Below are positions 40,580 to 50,603 of a stretch of DNA of 64,000 bases, piece after piece. Location: positions 248,001 to 312,000 of the forward strand of contig NZ_VCQT01000045.1 in assembly GCF_005938655.1 (NCBI RefSeq). The letters are read 5' to 3'. This stretch comes from Alloalcanivorax gelatiniphagus. Lineage in GTDB: Bacteria; Pseudomonadota; Gammaproteobacteria; Pseudomonadales; Alcanivoracaceae. Positions within the stretch are counted from its first letter, which is position 1. Every line of letters begins with the position of its first letter. The position numbers and the translations under genes are program-made. The notes beneath the pieces are model-generated. The model was not told the origin of the DNA. It saw only the letters and a program-made list of their open reading frames with translations, and made no database searches.

Positions 40580-42229
40580 CTAAAACAACGCCGCCGCCTT
40601 GGCGATAGCGATGTACAGCCCGATCAGAAAAGGCACGCCCACACCCAGCCAGCACAGCACGCCGGTCACGCCGAAGCGGCCCCGGGCGGCGGTTTCCGCG
40701 TTGGCGGCCACGCCGCTGTCCCGTTGCAGGGTGCGCTCACGGGCCACCTCTTCGTCGCTCATGTGATGGTCTTCGTGCACCGGCCGCACCAGGGCGTTGC
40801 AGATCAGCCCCACGAACAGCAGCCCGGCCATGATGTACAGGGTGCGGTCGTAGACCAGCGCCTGGTCCACGCCGGCTTGCAGCTGGGCGTCGCGCAGGGC
40901 GCCGATGATCAGCGGGCCCACCAGGCCGGCGGCGCTCCAGGCGGTGAGCAGGCGGCCGTGGATGGCGCCCACCATCTGGGTGCCGAAGATGTCCGCCAGA
41001 TAGGCCGGCACGGTGGAGAAGCCGCCGCCGTACATACTCAGGATCACGCAGATCGAGATCACGAACAGCCCGGCCATGCCCAGGTGGCCCCAGGTGGGCA
41101 GCAGGCTGTACACCACGATGCCGATCACGAAGAAGCAGAAGTAGGTGTTCTTGCGGCCGATCTTGTCCGACAGCGACGCCCAGAACAGCCGGCCCAGGCT
41201 GTTGAACAGGCTGATCAGGCCCACCAGCCCGGCCGCCGCCGCGGCCACCGCCGCCAGCTGTGCTTCGCTGAGGACCACATTGGGATCATCCACGCCCACC
41301 AGGATGCCGCCGAACACTTCCTGCAGCATCGGGCTGGCCATGGAGATCACCGCGATGCCGGCGGTCACGTTGAGGAACAGCACCGCCCAGATCAGCCAGA
41401 ACTGTTTGGTCTTCCAGGCCCGGTTCAGGTGCACATGGCCGGAGGTGATCATGGCGCTGCCATTGTCTTCCTTGGGCTGCCAGCCGTGCGGCTTCCAGCC
41501 GTTGGGTGGCACCCGGAACCCGAACGCCCCGCAGCTCATGACGATGGCGTAAATCACGCCCATGGTAATCAGCGTCGACGCCACGCCGGTGCCGCCGCCC
41601 TCGCTGAAGCGGGCCATCAGCCACACCGCCAGCGGCGCGCCGATCATGGCACCGCCGCCGTAGCCCATGATGGCGAAGCCGGTGGCCATGCCGCGCCGGT
41701 CCGGGAACCACTTGATCAGGGTCGATACCGGGGTGATGTAGCCCAGGCCCTGGCCCACGCCGCCCAGTACCCCGGCGCCCAGATACACCAGCCACAGCTG
41801 GTGCATCATCACGCCGATGCCGCCCACGATCATGCCGCCGCCCCAGCACAGGGCGGCGATAAAGCCGGCCTTGCGGGGGCCGGCGTGCTCCAGCCAGGCC
41901 CCCCAGATCGCCGCCGACACGCCCAGCATGGCGATAAAGATGCCGAACACATAGGTCACCTGGGACACGGACCAGTTGCAGGTGGTGGTGAACAGAGCCT
42001 GCATCAGGCCGATGTCGCCGCAGCTGGCCGGTGGATTGGCGATTTCATGGCTCATTGGCAGCCAGAACACCGAGAACCCGTAGGCCATGCCGATACACAG
42101 ATGGATGGCCAGGGCCGCGGTGGGTACCAGCCAACGGTTGAATTGGGGGCCCGCGATGGTGCGCTCGCGGGACAGGATGCCGGGAGGGGCGCCGCCGGAA
42201 GCGCGGGCGTCGTCGGTAATGCCGTCCAT
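40580..42229 (-). CDS. OFA family MFS transporter (oxalate/formate type)
   Basis: The 549-residue inner-membrane protein has about 12-14 hydrophobic helices and major-facilitator motifs (GLGYITPVSTLIKWFPDRRGMATG and SLGRLFWASLSDKIGRKN), the first being typical of the OFA family (OxlT, YhjX). Substrates in the family are small carboxylates such as oxalate, formate or pyruvate. Position beside the formate dehydrogenase operon suggests formate or oxalate exchange, by inference. The start is the ATG at 42227-42229 behind GAGGAAGG. A large polar loop (about 240-280) and a cytosolic segment near 470-500 interrupt the helices. Confidence 0.88.
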   Translation of the reverse strand: MDGITDDARASGGAPPGILSRERTIAGPQFNRWLVPTAALAIHLCIGMAYGFSVFWLPMSHEIANPPASCGDIGLMQALFTTTCNWSVSQVTYVFGIFIAMLGVSAAIWGAWLEHAGPRKAGFIAALCWGGGMIVGGIGVMMHQLWLVYLGAGVLGGVGQGLGYITPVSTLIKWFPDRRGMATGFAIMGYGGGAMIGAPLAVWLMARFSEGGGTGVASTLITMGVIYAIVMSCGAFGFRVPPNGWKPHGWQPKEDNGSAMITSGHVHLNRAWKTKQFWLIWAVLFLNVTAGIAVISMASPMLQEVFGGILVGVDDPNVVLSEAQLAAVAAAAAGLVGLISLFNSLGRLFWASLSDKIGRKNTYFCFFVIGIVVYSLLPTWGHLGMAGLFVISICVILSMYGGGFSTVPAYLADIFGTQMVGAIHGRLLTAWSAAGLVGPLIIGALRDAQLQAGVDQALVYDRTLYIMAGLLFVGLICNALVRPVHEDHHMSDEEVARERTLQRDSGVAANAETAARGRFGVTGVLCWLGVGVPFLIGLYIAIAKAAALF

Positions 42230-42875
42230 AAACCTTCCTCGTTGATCGCTGCTTGTTGGTCTTATGGGTCGCACCTATGAAGTGCGGAACCTATACGGGA
42301 GGTTGCCTTGCCCTCGCTTTATACCGAAGCGGGTGCGTGAAATAAAAGCATCCCGGGCCTCTACTATCCGAAAGTCTTATGACTGGCCATTCATAGGCGG
42401 GTTGGGGGCGCGGGTAGGGGCTGGCGCCGTTACCAGCGCGGGGGCAGGAAAACGGCTGTTAACGGTTGTCCTCGTGCGAACGCATGGCGCACGGGCGGAT
42501 TTGCCTTCTTCACTGCATTTTTACAATCTTTGTGTTTCACCGGTGGTGACGGTTTTTCACAATCGAGCGAAGGTCGGCGACTGGGAAAAAGCCGGCGTGG
42601 TGCGGGCCAGGGCCCGTTTTTAAAGGGGTTTCGCCGGTATACGACTGGCCGGGGAGCCTTGCGGCGATACTTAATTATTAACCTATAAAAGCAGAATCAG
42701 TAAAAAGGTTTGTCTACCGGAATCAGTTAACAAAAGTGCACAAAATGTGGCGAAAGACAGTGTTTCGTTGAATTTCAGTAGCTCATACTGCGCCACCTGA
42801 ATGTGAACGCCTGTACTTGGCGACTCAATAATAAAGTGCCGTTGCACTGGAACGGCCCACTCGGAGAAGTCGAAC
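42230..42875. other. 646-base intergenic region
   Basis: The left half is GC-rich and could encode a short frame at 42264-42623, but its composition does not resemble a protein. The right half (about 42660-42870) is AT-rich, as expected for the promoter and leader of the FadL-type porin gene. I see no RNA family, terminator or repeat that I can name. Confidence 0.4.
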
Positions 42876-44237
42876 ATGAAGAACAACAAGATGGTCCGGG
42901 GTCTGGCCCTGGCGCTTGTCATGGGAACCGGCAGCACCGCGTACGCGAGCATGGGCAACATCGGCACCACCTACGGGGTGTTGCCCACCGATGTGGCCTC
43001 CGCCCAGGCCCTTTCCATGTTCAATAGCAAGGTTTCCTCGGTCTATTACAACCCGGCCTATCTGGCCAAGGACCCGCGCGGTGAACTCACCGTGGGCCTG
43101 TTGCACGCCGAACACGAACTGCGCGTGAACAGCCTGGGTGGCCCGGCGGCGCCGATCCGGCGCGGCGACGTGCTGCAGGACTCGCCTTCCCAGCACACCC
43201 TGATCGGTATGAAATCCAACCTCTCCAACCTGACCCGCTTCAACCATCCGCTCTATCTGGGCGTGATGATCGGCATCGAGAAATACGGCGAGGAAATGCT
43301 CGCCTTCGAATCGGAAACCTCGCGCACCGGCCAGTACTTCGAATACGGCCGCCAGCCCCTGTTCCTGAGCCTGGGCGGCGCCACCCAGCTGTGGCGCGGC
43401 ATCGACGTGGGCGCCTCCGCGCGCATCACCCTGCAGTCCGAGGCGGAGCTGCGTGCCTACACCAACCTGGCCGGCGAAACCCAATACGAGAAACTGGATG
43501 TGTCCGCCAAGCCGGAAATCCGGCCCACCCTCAGTGTCACCATGGATCTGGGCGAGACCTTCTGCCCGGACGGCGACTGCTGGCTGAACGGCTTCGAAAC
43601 CGCCTTCGCCTTCCGCGGCTACTCCAACACCAACACCACCGTGGACGCCAACACCGTGATCCCCGGCGTCATCGACGAGCCGGGCCTGTCCCTGGCGGTG
43701 ACCACCCTGGATTCCTACCAGCCCAACATCTACTCCGCCGGCCTGCTTTACCGCACCAACCGCCTGCGCGTGGGCGCCAGCCTGGAACTGCAGCAGTGGT
43801 CCGACCTGGAAGATGAATTCGATGGCGACACCATCAAGGACCAGGCCGTATCCAACGAGGACGGCGTGGGCATCCTGGAATTCCAGGACATAGTGATCCC
43901 GCGCATCGGCGCCGAATACCAGCTCAACCAGAATTTCGCCGTCACCGGCGGCGTGGCCTACAGCGAAAGCCCGCTGAAATCCAACGCTTCCCTGAACGTG
44001 AACTACCTGGACACCGACAAGTGGATCTTCGGTCTGGGCCTGACCGCCAAGTACGAGCGCACCCGCTTCTTCTCGTTCCCGGTGCGTTTCGACATCGCCT
44101 ACCAGTACCAGAAGCTGGAGCCGCGCACCTTCGACCTGTACGACACCCGCTCGCCCAGCTACCCCCAGCCCTATGAAAGCGTGGAAGCCGACGGTGACGT
44201 GAACGTCATCACCGGTGCCATCACGCTTAAATTCTGA
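42876..44237 (+). CDS. FadL/OmpP1/TodX-type outer-membrane transporter
   Basis: The 453-residue protein has a signal peptide cut near AYA-S (residue 25) and the FadL-family motif NPAYLAK (Asn59-Pro60-Ala61) close to the N-terminus, where FadL proteins have their hatch. Alternating beta strands and a terminal phenylalanine (ITLKF) fit an outer-membrane barrel. FadL-type channels admit long-chain fatty acids, alkanes or aromatics by lateral diffusion. It is followed after 11 bases by a giant lipoprotein gene, so the two are very likely cotranscribed and work together. The exact substrate is unknown. Confidence 0.92.
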   Translation: MKNNKMVRGLALALVMGTGSTAYASMGNIGTTYGVLPTDVASAQALSMFNSKVSSVYYNPAYLAKDPRGELTVGLLHAEHELRVNSLGGPAAPIRRGDVLQDSPSQHTLIGMKSNLSNLTRFNHPLYLGVMIGIEKYGEEMLAFESETSRTGQYFEYGRQPLFLSLGGATQLWRGIDVGASARITLQSEAELRAYTNLAGETQYEKLDVSAKPEIRPTLSVTMDLGETFCPDGDCWLNGFETAFAFRGYSNTNTTVDANTVIPGVIDEPGLSLAVTTLDSYQPNIYSAGLLYRTNRLRVGASLELQQWSDLEDEFDGDTIKDQAVSNEDGVGILEFQDIVIPRIGAEYQLNQNFAVTGGVAYSESPLKSNASLNVNYLDTDKWIFGLGLTAKYERTRFFSFPVRFDIAYQYQKLEPRTFDLYDTRSPSYPQPYESVEADGDVNVITGAITLKF

Positions 44238-44248
44238 GGAGGCAGGTC

Positions 44249-47200
44249 ATGATCACAAGAAAACTCCTGCTCGCCGGTCTGACCCTGGCCCTGGCCGCCT
44301 GTGGCGGCGGCGGTGGCAGCGACCAGACCACGGACTTCAGCACCTGGGTGCAAGCCGAGGTGTTCTACACCTACCCCTATGAAGGGCAACAGGACGTGGC
44401 GCCCCACGCCCCGGTGGTGGTGCGCTTCTCCGAACCGGTGGACGTGGACGCCGGCAACTTCACCCTGGAAGGCCCGGACGGCCCGGTGTCGTTCAGCGTG
44501 GCCAGCGTCGACGGCGGGCGCAGTGCCGTGCTCACCCCGGATCAGCCGCTGGCGGTGAAGAGCGAATACACGCTCAAACTCAACGACATCCGCACCGGCA
44601 ACGGCGAGCCCACCCTGCCGGGGGGCGAACTCAGCTTCACCACCCGCCCGGCCCTGCAAGGTCCGTTTGAACTGCGCAGCAGCAGTGACAGCTTCCAGGT
44701 GGTGAGCGTTAATCCGGACGACGCGGAGGTGCCCTTCCTGGACTTCTCCTCGGTGAACCTGGTGCTCTCCCAGCCGGTGGACCCGGACTCCCTGATCTAC
44801 GGCCAGACCCTCTCCCTGACCCAGAACGGCGAGGTGATTCCCGCCACCCTGCTGGCGGATGGCCGCTACATCACCATCGACCCGCGCCCGCAAAGCGAAG
44901 GCGGTGGCGATCCGGTGGAGCCGGTTCAGCCCGGCAGCACCCTGACCCTGACGTTGACCAACCAGGTCCGCAACATCAAAGGCCAGGCACTGCCCGCCTA
45001 CACGCGGGAATTCATGCCCCGGGACACCAAACCCCGCGCCATGCTGGCCCAGAAGGCCGAGCCGGCGGACACCCAACTGGGTTGTCTGGACGCGGGCGTG
45101 CGGACGTCGCCGATCAGCGGCGAAGCCATCAACTGCGTGCCGCTGATTGCTAAACTGCTGGGCGACAATACCGCGTCCAAGCAGCAAGGCAACGTGTTCG
45201 CGGAACTGGCCTTCGCGCCCAACTTCCCGGACAAAGTGCCGCTGCGGATACCGCGCGGCTCGCTGCTCAGCGGCGACCCGCTGGAAGTGAACATCGGCGG
45301 CGCCGTGCCGGCGGGCTTCGACTCCGGCGACGTGACCGTGACCTTCCTGTCCGACGCCAACGGCTACCTGCTGCCCAACCCCTATTCCAACGACGCCAGC
45401 GCCCCCAAACTGCTGCGCCTGACCATGGACGTGGCCTTCGACACCAAAACCCAGAAAGCCAACGGCGCCTTCAACCAGAACCTGTTGCAGGTGGAACTGG
45501 TGGGCTATGCCTACACCGACGTGAAGAAAGGCAGCCTGGTGGTGGAAGCGGTGGGCATGGTGGAGCCCCGCGTGCTGGGCGTGGAAAACGCCTACGGCAT
45601 GCTCAGCTTCCACATGGAATCCTACCGGGATCAGGACACCGCGCCGGAGCAACCCAGAAACCTGGATGCCCCGCAGATCGCCACCTGGATGCCCGGCGGC
45701 GAGCTGGGCAAGCAGCGCCCCGGCGACCCCATCATCCTGACCTTCGATGAACCGCTGGACCCCATGTCCCTGCAGCCCGGCTCCGACCTGACGCTCACCG
45801 CCGGTGGCGTAGCGGTGCCGTTCGATGCCTACATGGACGGCGTCACCATCGTGATCAAGCCGGAGCAACCGCTGGCCTACGGCACCACCTATGAAATCGG
45901 TGTCACCGACGGCATCACCGACACCGCCGGCAACCCGGCGCAGCCGTTCACCCGCAGCTTCACCATGCCCACCTATGAAGGCAGCGGGCATCCCGCCGTC
46001 GCCACCACCACCTACCCGGGCTTCCCCTGCGCGGCGAACAAAACCACCTGGGACATCGCCGCCGGCGACCACGGCATCTGCCGGGGCGGCGAAAGCGACG
46101 ATGACCACCTGCCGGTGATGCCCATGCCGGCCCGCCGACCCATCGTGGTGCAGTTCTCCCAGACCATGCTGGAAGAGAGCATCCAGGTCGGCGAGACCTG
46201 CGACACCGGCAGCTTCCGGGTGGAAAAAATCGCCGAGCCCGGCCAGGCGCCCCAGGGCACCAAGGACGGCAACAACCGCACCCAGTACGCCTGCCTGGAC
46301 ACCGTGCCCGGCGAGCTGGAGTACGGCGGCCGCAAGATCACCTTCACCCCGGACCAGCCCTGGGAAGACGGCGCCACCTACCGCTACGTGCTGATGTCCG
46401 AGAACCAGGACTTCAGCGTCGATGATTGCACCAGCGGCGCGGCCATCTGCACCAAGGACAACGGCCCCCTGCAAACCGCCGTGCTGGAAGCCCCGGAAGA
46501 CGACCAGGGTGGCCCCAACCTGGAGCTTTACTTCACCGGTGCCGCCGCCAACGACAATGTCTTCCAGGAACTGCGCAACCTGCCGGCCTACGACACCAAC
46601 CACGACTTCGTGCACCAGGACAGCGAGCCCCAGCCCCAGGAAAGCCCGGCCGGCTCCGGCGAATACCCGACGCCGCCCAACAGCACCGAGTTGTTCGTCA
46701 AGGACAAAGGGGGGCTGCTGCTGGAGGCCCGCGTGGGCTGTGAATACGACGGCCCCGCCTGTCCCAGCGAGAAGTTCATCTATGTCACCGCCGACCTGGA
46801 CGTGGAATTGGTGGGCTACGACCCGCAGGAAGACGCGGTGCGGGTGAACATCTACCCGACCCTGCTGAAGACCTCCTCGGTGGACATCTACGCCCGCTTG
46901 CTGCTGGTGCTGTTCCCCATTGATCAGACCATCGCCACCGGCCCGCAGATCATGCGCATTCGCTACGAGGATCGGGGCAATGGCCGCACCGAGCCGGTCA
47001 CCGGCTGGATTCGCAAAACGCCGGACGGGCCGATTTTCGAGACTAACCTGGACATCTATCTGTCCGCGCCCTACCTGCGGCCCTCCGCCGCCGGTCTCCA
47101 ACTGAGCCACGACCTGTACAGCTACCCGCTGAGCCTGAACCTGGTGGGTGACGTGACCTTCCTGGAAGATGGTCGTTTGCAAATCGAACAACGCAACCAG

Positions 47201-47326
47201 GTCGAGCAAGATGTGGTGGTGAACATTGACCTGATCGACAACGTCATCAAGGCCGCGGACATGACCCTCGGCATCCCGGAAGGCGGCGTCTTCCTCAACT
47301 ACGTCTCCGCGCCGATCAAGGACTGA
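44249..47326 (+). CDS. Giant Ig-like (Big_5) lipoprotein beside FadL
   Basis: The 1025-residue protein starts MITRKLLLAGLTLALAAC with acylated Cys18 and a short glycine tether. It carries several Ig-like Big_5 segments (APVVVRFSEPVDVDAGNF, PIILTFDEPLDPMSLQPGS, PIVVQFSQTMLEE) and conserved Cys-bearing pieces such as LGCLDAGVRTSPISGEAINC and TYPGFPCA. It is a paralogue of the 1098-aa protein at 21.2-24.5 kb. GAGGAGGCAGG precedes the ATG. Vibrio VolA, a surface lipoprotein lipase beside fadL, is a precedent for such a pair, but I find no GxSxG lipase motif here. Role in capturing hydrophobic compounds for the porin is inference. Confidence 0.9.
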   Translation: MITRKLLLAGLTLALAACGGGGGSDQTTDFSTWVQAEVFYTYPYEGQQDVAPHAPVVVRFSEPVDVDAGNFTLEGPDGPVSFSVASVDGGRSAVLTPDQPLAVKSEYTLKLNDIRTGNGEPTLPGGELSFTTRPALQGPFELRSSSDSFQVVSVNPDDAEVPFLDFSSVNLVLSQPVDPDSLIYGQTLSLTQNGEVIPATLLADGRYITIDPRPQSEGGGDPVEPVQPGSTLTLTLTNQVRNIKGQALPAYTREFMPRDTKPRAMLAQKAEPADTQLGCLDAGVRTSPISGEAINCVPLIAKLLGDNTASKQQGNVFAELAFAPNFPDKVPLRIPRGSLLSGDPLEVNIGGAVPAGFDSGDVTVTFLSDANGYLLPNPYSNDASAPKLLRLTMDVAFDTKTQKANGAFNQNLLQVELVGYAYTDVKKGSLVVEAVGMVEPRVLGVENAYGMLSFHMESYRDQDTAPEQPRNLDAPQIATWMPGGELGKQRPGDPIILTFDEPLDPMSLQPGSDLTLTAGGVAVPFDAYMDGVTIVIKPEQPLAYGTTYEIGVTDGITDTAGNPAQPFTRSFTMPTYEGSGHPAVATTTYPGFPCAANKTTWDIAAGDHGICRGGESDDDHLPVMPMPARRPIVVQFSQTMLEESIQVGETCDTGSFRVEKIAEPGQAPQGTKDGNNRTQYACLDTVPGELEYGGRKITFTPDQPWEDGATYRYVLMSENQDFSVDDCTSGAAICTKDNGPLQTAVLEAPEDDQGGPNLELYFTGAAANDNVFQELRNLPAYDTNHDFVHQDSEPQPQESPAGSGEYPTPPNSTELFVKDKGGLLLEARVGCEYDGPACPSEKFIYVTADLDVELVGYDPQEDAVRVNIYPTLLKTSSVDIYARLLLVLFPIDQTIATGPQIMRIRYEDRGNGRTEPVTGWIRKTPDGPIFETNLDIYLSAPYLRPSAAGLQLSHDLYSYPLSLNLVGDVTFLEDGRLQIEQRNQVEQDVVVNIDLIDNVIKAADMTLGIPEGGVFLNYVSAPIKD

Positions 47327-47336
47327 TCGGCTCGGA

Positions 47337-47400
47337 ATCGCGGCTGAAGCCGCTCCCACAGGGGCTATTTCCCCCTGTGGGAGCGGCTTCAGCCGCGATA
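47337..47400. repeat. REP-like inverted repeat
   Basis: ATCGCGGCTGAAGCCGCTCC and GGAGCGGCTTCAGCCGCGAT flank complementary CACAGGGG / CCCCTGTG, making one uninterrupted hairpin of about 28 pairs. It follows the lipoprotein gene and is the last copy before the accessory region. Confidence 0.88.
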
Positions 47401-47589
47401 ACCCCGCCGTTAAAACTCCCCCCACCCCAACACCACCCACCCTGCGCGCTGGAACCACCGCCGCGACAGACCGCCCGGTCAGTCGCCGCCTAGGCGCCGT
47501 GGCCCGGGTCCGTTATCCTTCACTCCTGACAATCAATGGGCCATGGCGCGTTCGTCGCCCCGGCCCACGGACCTGGAGCCCGCATTCCC

Positions 47590-48675
47590 ATGGGTCAGCG
47601 CACACCCCTTTATGACGCCCATCTCGCCGCCGGTGCCAAGATGGTGGATTTCGGTGGCTGGGACATGCCCATCCACTATGGCTCCCAGCTGGAGGAACAC
47701 CACGCCGTGCGCGACGGCGTGGGCCTGTTCGATGTCTCCCACATGACCGTGGTGGATGTGGCCGGTAAGGACACCCGCGCGTACTTGCGCCGCCTGCTCG
47801 CCAACGACCTGGACAAGGTGGGCGAGGGTCGCGCCCTCTATACTTGTATGCTCAACGAACGCGGCGGCGTGGTGGACGACCTGATCGTCTACAAGATCGA
47901 CGCCGAGCACGCCCGGCTGGTGGTCAACTGCGCCACCCGCGACAAGGACCTGGAGTGGATGGAAGGCCAGGCCGGTGGCTTCGCCGTGGACATCCGCGAG
48001 CGCCCGGACCTGGCCATGATCGCCGTGCAGGGCCCCAAGGCCCGCGCCTTCCTGCGCGACCTGGTGTGCGACGACGCCCGCGCCGCCCTGGATGAAATGC
48101 CGTTCTTCGGCTTCGCCCAGGTGGGCAGCTGGCTGATCGCCCGCACCGGCTACACCGGTGAGGACGGCGCCGAGATCATCCTGCCCGGCGAAAAAGCGCC
48201 GGAACTGTGGCAGCGGCTCACCGACGCCGGCGCCCGCCCGGCGGGCCTGGGCGCCCGCGACACCCTGCGCCTGGAGGCGGGCCTCAACCTGTACGGCAAC
48301 GACATGGACGACGGCGTCACCCCCTGGGAAGCCAACCTGGGCTGGACCGTGGCCCTGGACGACCCGGACCGTGACTTCGTGGGCCGCGCCGCCCTGGAAG
48401 CGCAAAAGCAGAAAGATCACACGGTGATGCGTGGCCTGGTGCTTGAAGGCAAGGGCGTGCTGCGCCCCCACCAGACCGTGCACACGCCGAACGGCGAAGG
48501 CGAGACTACCAGCGGCACCTTCTCGCCCACCCTTGGCCGGGCCATCGCCTTCGCGCGCCTGCCCGCCGGCACCACCGGCACCGTGGAAGTGGAAATCCGC
48601 AACAAGCGCCTCAAGGCGCATGTGGTGAAAACACCGTTCGTGAAGAACGGCAAAGAAGCCTATAAACCGATCTGA
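47590..48675 (+). CDS. gcvT: Aminomethyltransferase (glycine cleavage T protein)
   Basis: GcvT takes the aminomethyl group from lipoylated GcvH and makes 5,10-methylene-THF and ammonia. The 361-residue product starts [20 protein letters not shown], as family members do, with [15 protein letters not shown] and folate-site motifs [13 protein letters not shown] and [20 protein letters not shown]. The ATG at 47590 is chosen over one at 47536 for this reason, though the ribosome site (GGAG) is modest. First of gcvT-H-PA-PB. No glycine riboswitch is visible upstream. Confidence 0.95.
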   Translation: MGQRTPLYDAHLAAGAKMVDFGGWDMPIHYGSQLEEHHAVRDGVGLFDVSHMTVVDVAGKDTRAYLRRLLANDLDKVGEGRALYTCMLNERGGVVDDLIVYKIDAEHARLVVNCATRDKDLEWMEGQAGGFAVDIRERPDLAMIAVQGPKARAFLRDLVCDDARAALDEMPFFGFAQVGSWLIARTGYTGEDGAEIILPGEKAPELWQRLTDAGARPAGLGARDTLRLEAGLNLYGNDMDDGVTPWEANLGWTVALDDPDRDFVGRAALEAQKQKDHTVMRGLVLEGKGVLRPHQTVHTPNGEGETTSGTFSPTLGRAIAFARLPAGTTGTVEVEIRNKRLKAHVVKTPFVKNGKEAYKPI

Positions 48676-48697
48676 GTCCGCCACGAGGGAGAAAACA

Positions 48698-49084
48698 ATG
48701 AGCGAGATTCCTGCCGAACTGCGCTACCGCGACAGCCATGAATGGGTCCGCGTCGAAGGCGACGTGGCCGTGGTGGGCATCACCGCCCACGCCCAGGACG
48801 CCATGGGCGACCTGGTCTACGTGGAACTGCCCGACCTGGGCCAGGTATTCGCCGCCGGCGACGAAGCCGGTGTGGTTGAATCCGTGAAAGCCGCCTCCGA
48901 CATCTACGCCCCGGTCTCCGGCGAAGTCGTGGCCATCAACGAAGCCCTCGAAGACGAACCCGAGCGCGTCAACAACGAGCCCTACGCCAGCGGCTGGCTG
49001 TTCAAGATCAAAATGGCCGACCAGGGCGAGCTGAAAGAAATGCTGACCGCCGACCAGTATCAGGAACAAATAGACAGCGAATAG
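48698..49084 (+). CDS. gcvH: Glycine cleavage H protein
   Basis: GcvH carries the lipoyl arm that shuttles the aminomethyl group between the other subunits. The 128-residue protein has the lipoylation site Lys64 in [10 protein letters not shown], normal length and the family start. GAGGGAGAAAAC precedes the ATG. It lies 22 bases after gcvT. Confidence 0.96.
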   Translation: MSEIPAELRYRDSHEWVRVEGDVAVVGITAHAQDAMGDLVYVELPDLGQVFAAGDEAGVVESVKAASDIYAPVSGEVVAINEALEDEPERVNNEPYASGWLFKIKMADQGELKEMLTADQYQEQIDSE

Positions 49085-49107
49085 CCGCCGGGCGGTTTGC
49101 CCGGCGG

Positions 49108-49187
49108 GCTGCAAGCCTCAGGCTACAAGCTGCAAGCTAAAGACCGGCACCGGCCTGCTTGCGGCTTGAAGCTTGTAGCTTGCAGCC
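49108..49187. repeat. CAAGCTT-type dispersed inverted repeat
   Basis: GGGCTGCAAGCCTCAGGC and CTACAAGCTGCAAGC on the left mirror GCTTGAAGCTTGTAGC and TTGCAGCCC on the right. It separates gcvH from gcvPA and could act as a hairpin within the operon. Confidence 0.7.
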
Positions 49188-49244
49188 CTTCTTTAACCGT
49201 CGTGACCATTCTGTTGACCACCTAATCATCCGGTAACGCCTCCC

Positions 49245-50603
49245 ATGCCCTACATCCCCCATACCGAAGACGACGTCCGCGCCATGCTCGACGCCATCGG
49301 CGCCGACCGCATCGAGGATCTGTTCGATGAAATCCCCGCCCACCTGAAAGCCGGCCACGGCCTCGACGCCCTGCCCGAAGGGCGCGGCGAAATGGAAGTG
49401 ACCCGCCTGATGGCCGAGCGCGCCGAGCAGGACCGCTTCGCCCTCAGCTTTATCGGCGGCGGCGCCTACGCGCACCACGTCCCGGCGGCGGTATGGGAAA
49501 TCGCAACCCGGGGCGAGTACTACACCGCCTACACCCCCTACCAGGCGGAAGCCAGCCAGGGCACCCTGCAGGTGATCTACGAATACCAAACCCTGATCGC
49601 CCGGCTCACCGCCATGGACGTCTCCAACGCCTCGGTCTACGACGGCGCCTCCGGCCTCGCCGAAGCGGTGCTGATGAGCCTGCGCGCCAACCGCAAATCG
49701 AAAAGCCGCAAAGTGCTGGTGCCCGACGCCCTCAACCCGCGCTACCGCGCCGCCTGCAACGCCATCGTCCACAACCAGGACGTGGAGCTGGTGTCCGTGC
49801 CGTTCTGCACCGACGCCGGCCAGACCCTGGTGGACGGCCTCAAGGAACACGAAGGCCAGGACTACGCCGCCCTGGTGATCAGCCAGCCCAACTACTTCGG
49901 CAGCCTGGAAGACGTGGACGCCCTCACCGACTGGGCCCACGCCAACGGCATGCTGGTGATCGCCGTGGTCAACCCCACCTCTCTGGCGCTGCTCACGCCT
50001 CCCGGTGAATGGGGCGAGCAGGGTGCGGACATCGTGGTCGGCGAAGGCCAGCCCCTGGGCATCCCGCTCAGCTCCGGCGGCCCCTACTTCGGTTTCATGG
50101 CCTGCACCCAAAAACACGTGCGCCAGATGCCCGGCCGCATCATCGGCCGCACCGTGGACATGGAAGGCAAGCAGGGCTTCACCCTCACCCTGCAAGCCCG
50201 CGAGCAGCACATCCGACGCTCCAAGGCCACCAGTAACATCTGCACCAACCAGGGCCTGGCCATGACCGCCGCCACCATCTACACCTCGCTGCTCGGCCCC
50301 GACGGCCTCGCCAGCGTCGCCGGCCACTGCCACGCCAACACCCAGAAACTGGCGGACAAACTCACCGCCCTCGACGGCGTCGAACGCACCTTCACCGCCC
50401 CGGTGTTCCACGAAGTGGCCCTCACGCTGCCCCAGGACGCCGACACCGTGCTCGCCCGCCTGGCGGAAAAAGACATCCTCGGCGGCCTCAGCCTCGCCAA
50501 GGACTACAGCATGAAGAACGCGATTCTGGTGAACGCCACCGAAGTACACACCGAAGGGGATCTTGATCTGTTTGTGGCCGCAATGAAGGAGGTTTTGGCA
50601 TGA
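49245..50603 (+). CDS. gcvPA: Glycine dehydrogenase (decarboxylating) subunit 1
   Basis: This is the N-terminal half of the P protein in the two-subunit form; with GcvPB it decarboxylates glycine and loads the aminomethyl group on GcvH. The 452-residue protein begins [19 protein letters not shown] and has segments [13 protein letters not shown] and [14 protein letters not shown] of the PLP fold, but lacks the PLP lysine, which is in the partner. It overlaps gcvPB by four bases (ATGA). Confidence 0.95.
   Translation: MPYIPHTEDDVRAMLDAIGADRIEDLFDEIPAHLKAGHGLDALPEGRGEMEVTRLMAERAEQDRFALSFIGGGAYAHHVPAAVWEIATRGEYYTAYTPYQAEASQGTLQVIYEYQTLIARLTAMDVSNASVYDGASGLAEAVLMSLRANRKSKSRKVLVPDALNPRYRAACNAIVHNQDVELVSVPFCTDAGQTLVDGLKEHEGQDYAALVISQPNYFGSLEDVDALTDWAHANGMLVIAVVNPTSLALLTPPGEWGEQGADIVVGEGQPLGIPLSSGGPYFGFMACTQKHVRQMPGRIIGRTVDMEGKQGFTLTLQAREQHIRRSKATSNICTNQGLAMTAATIYTSLLGPDGLASVAGHCHANTQKLADKLTALDGVERTFTAPVFHEVALTLPQDADTVLARLAEKDILGGLSLAKDYSMKNAILVNATEVHTEGDLDLFVAAMKEVLA

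Noticed and set aside
42264-42623. 119-codon frame in the FadL upstream region
   Set aside because: No ribosome site, no family resemblance and amino-acid composition typical of random GC-rich DNA.
44249-47326. VolA-type surface lipase
   Set aside because: Position beside FadL and the lipoprotein signal fit, but no GxSxG nucleophile motif or lipase domain is visible.
47401-47589. Glycine riboswitch upstream of gcvT
   Set aside because: I searched for the paired aptamer cores of the family and found only a REP-like hairpin and unstructured GC-rich sequence.
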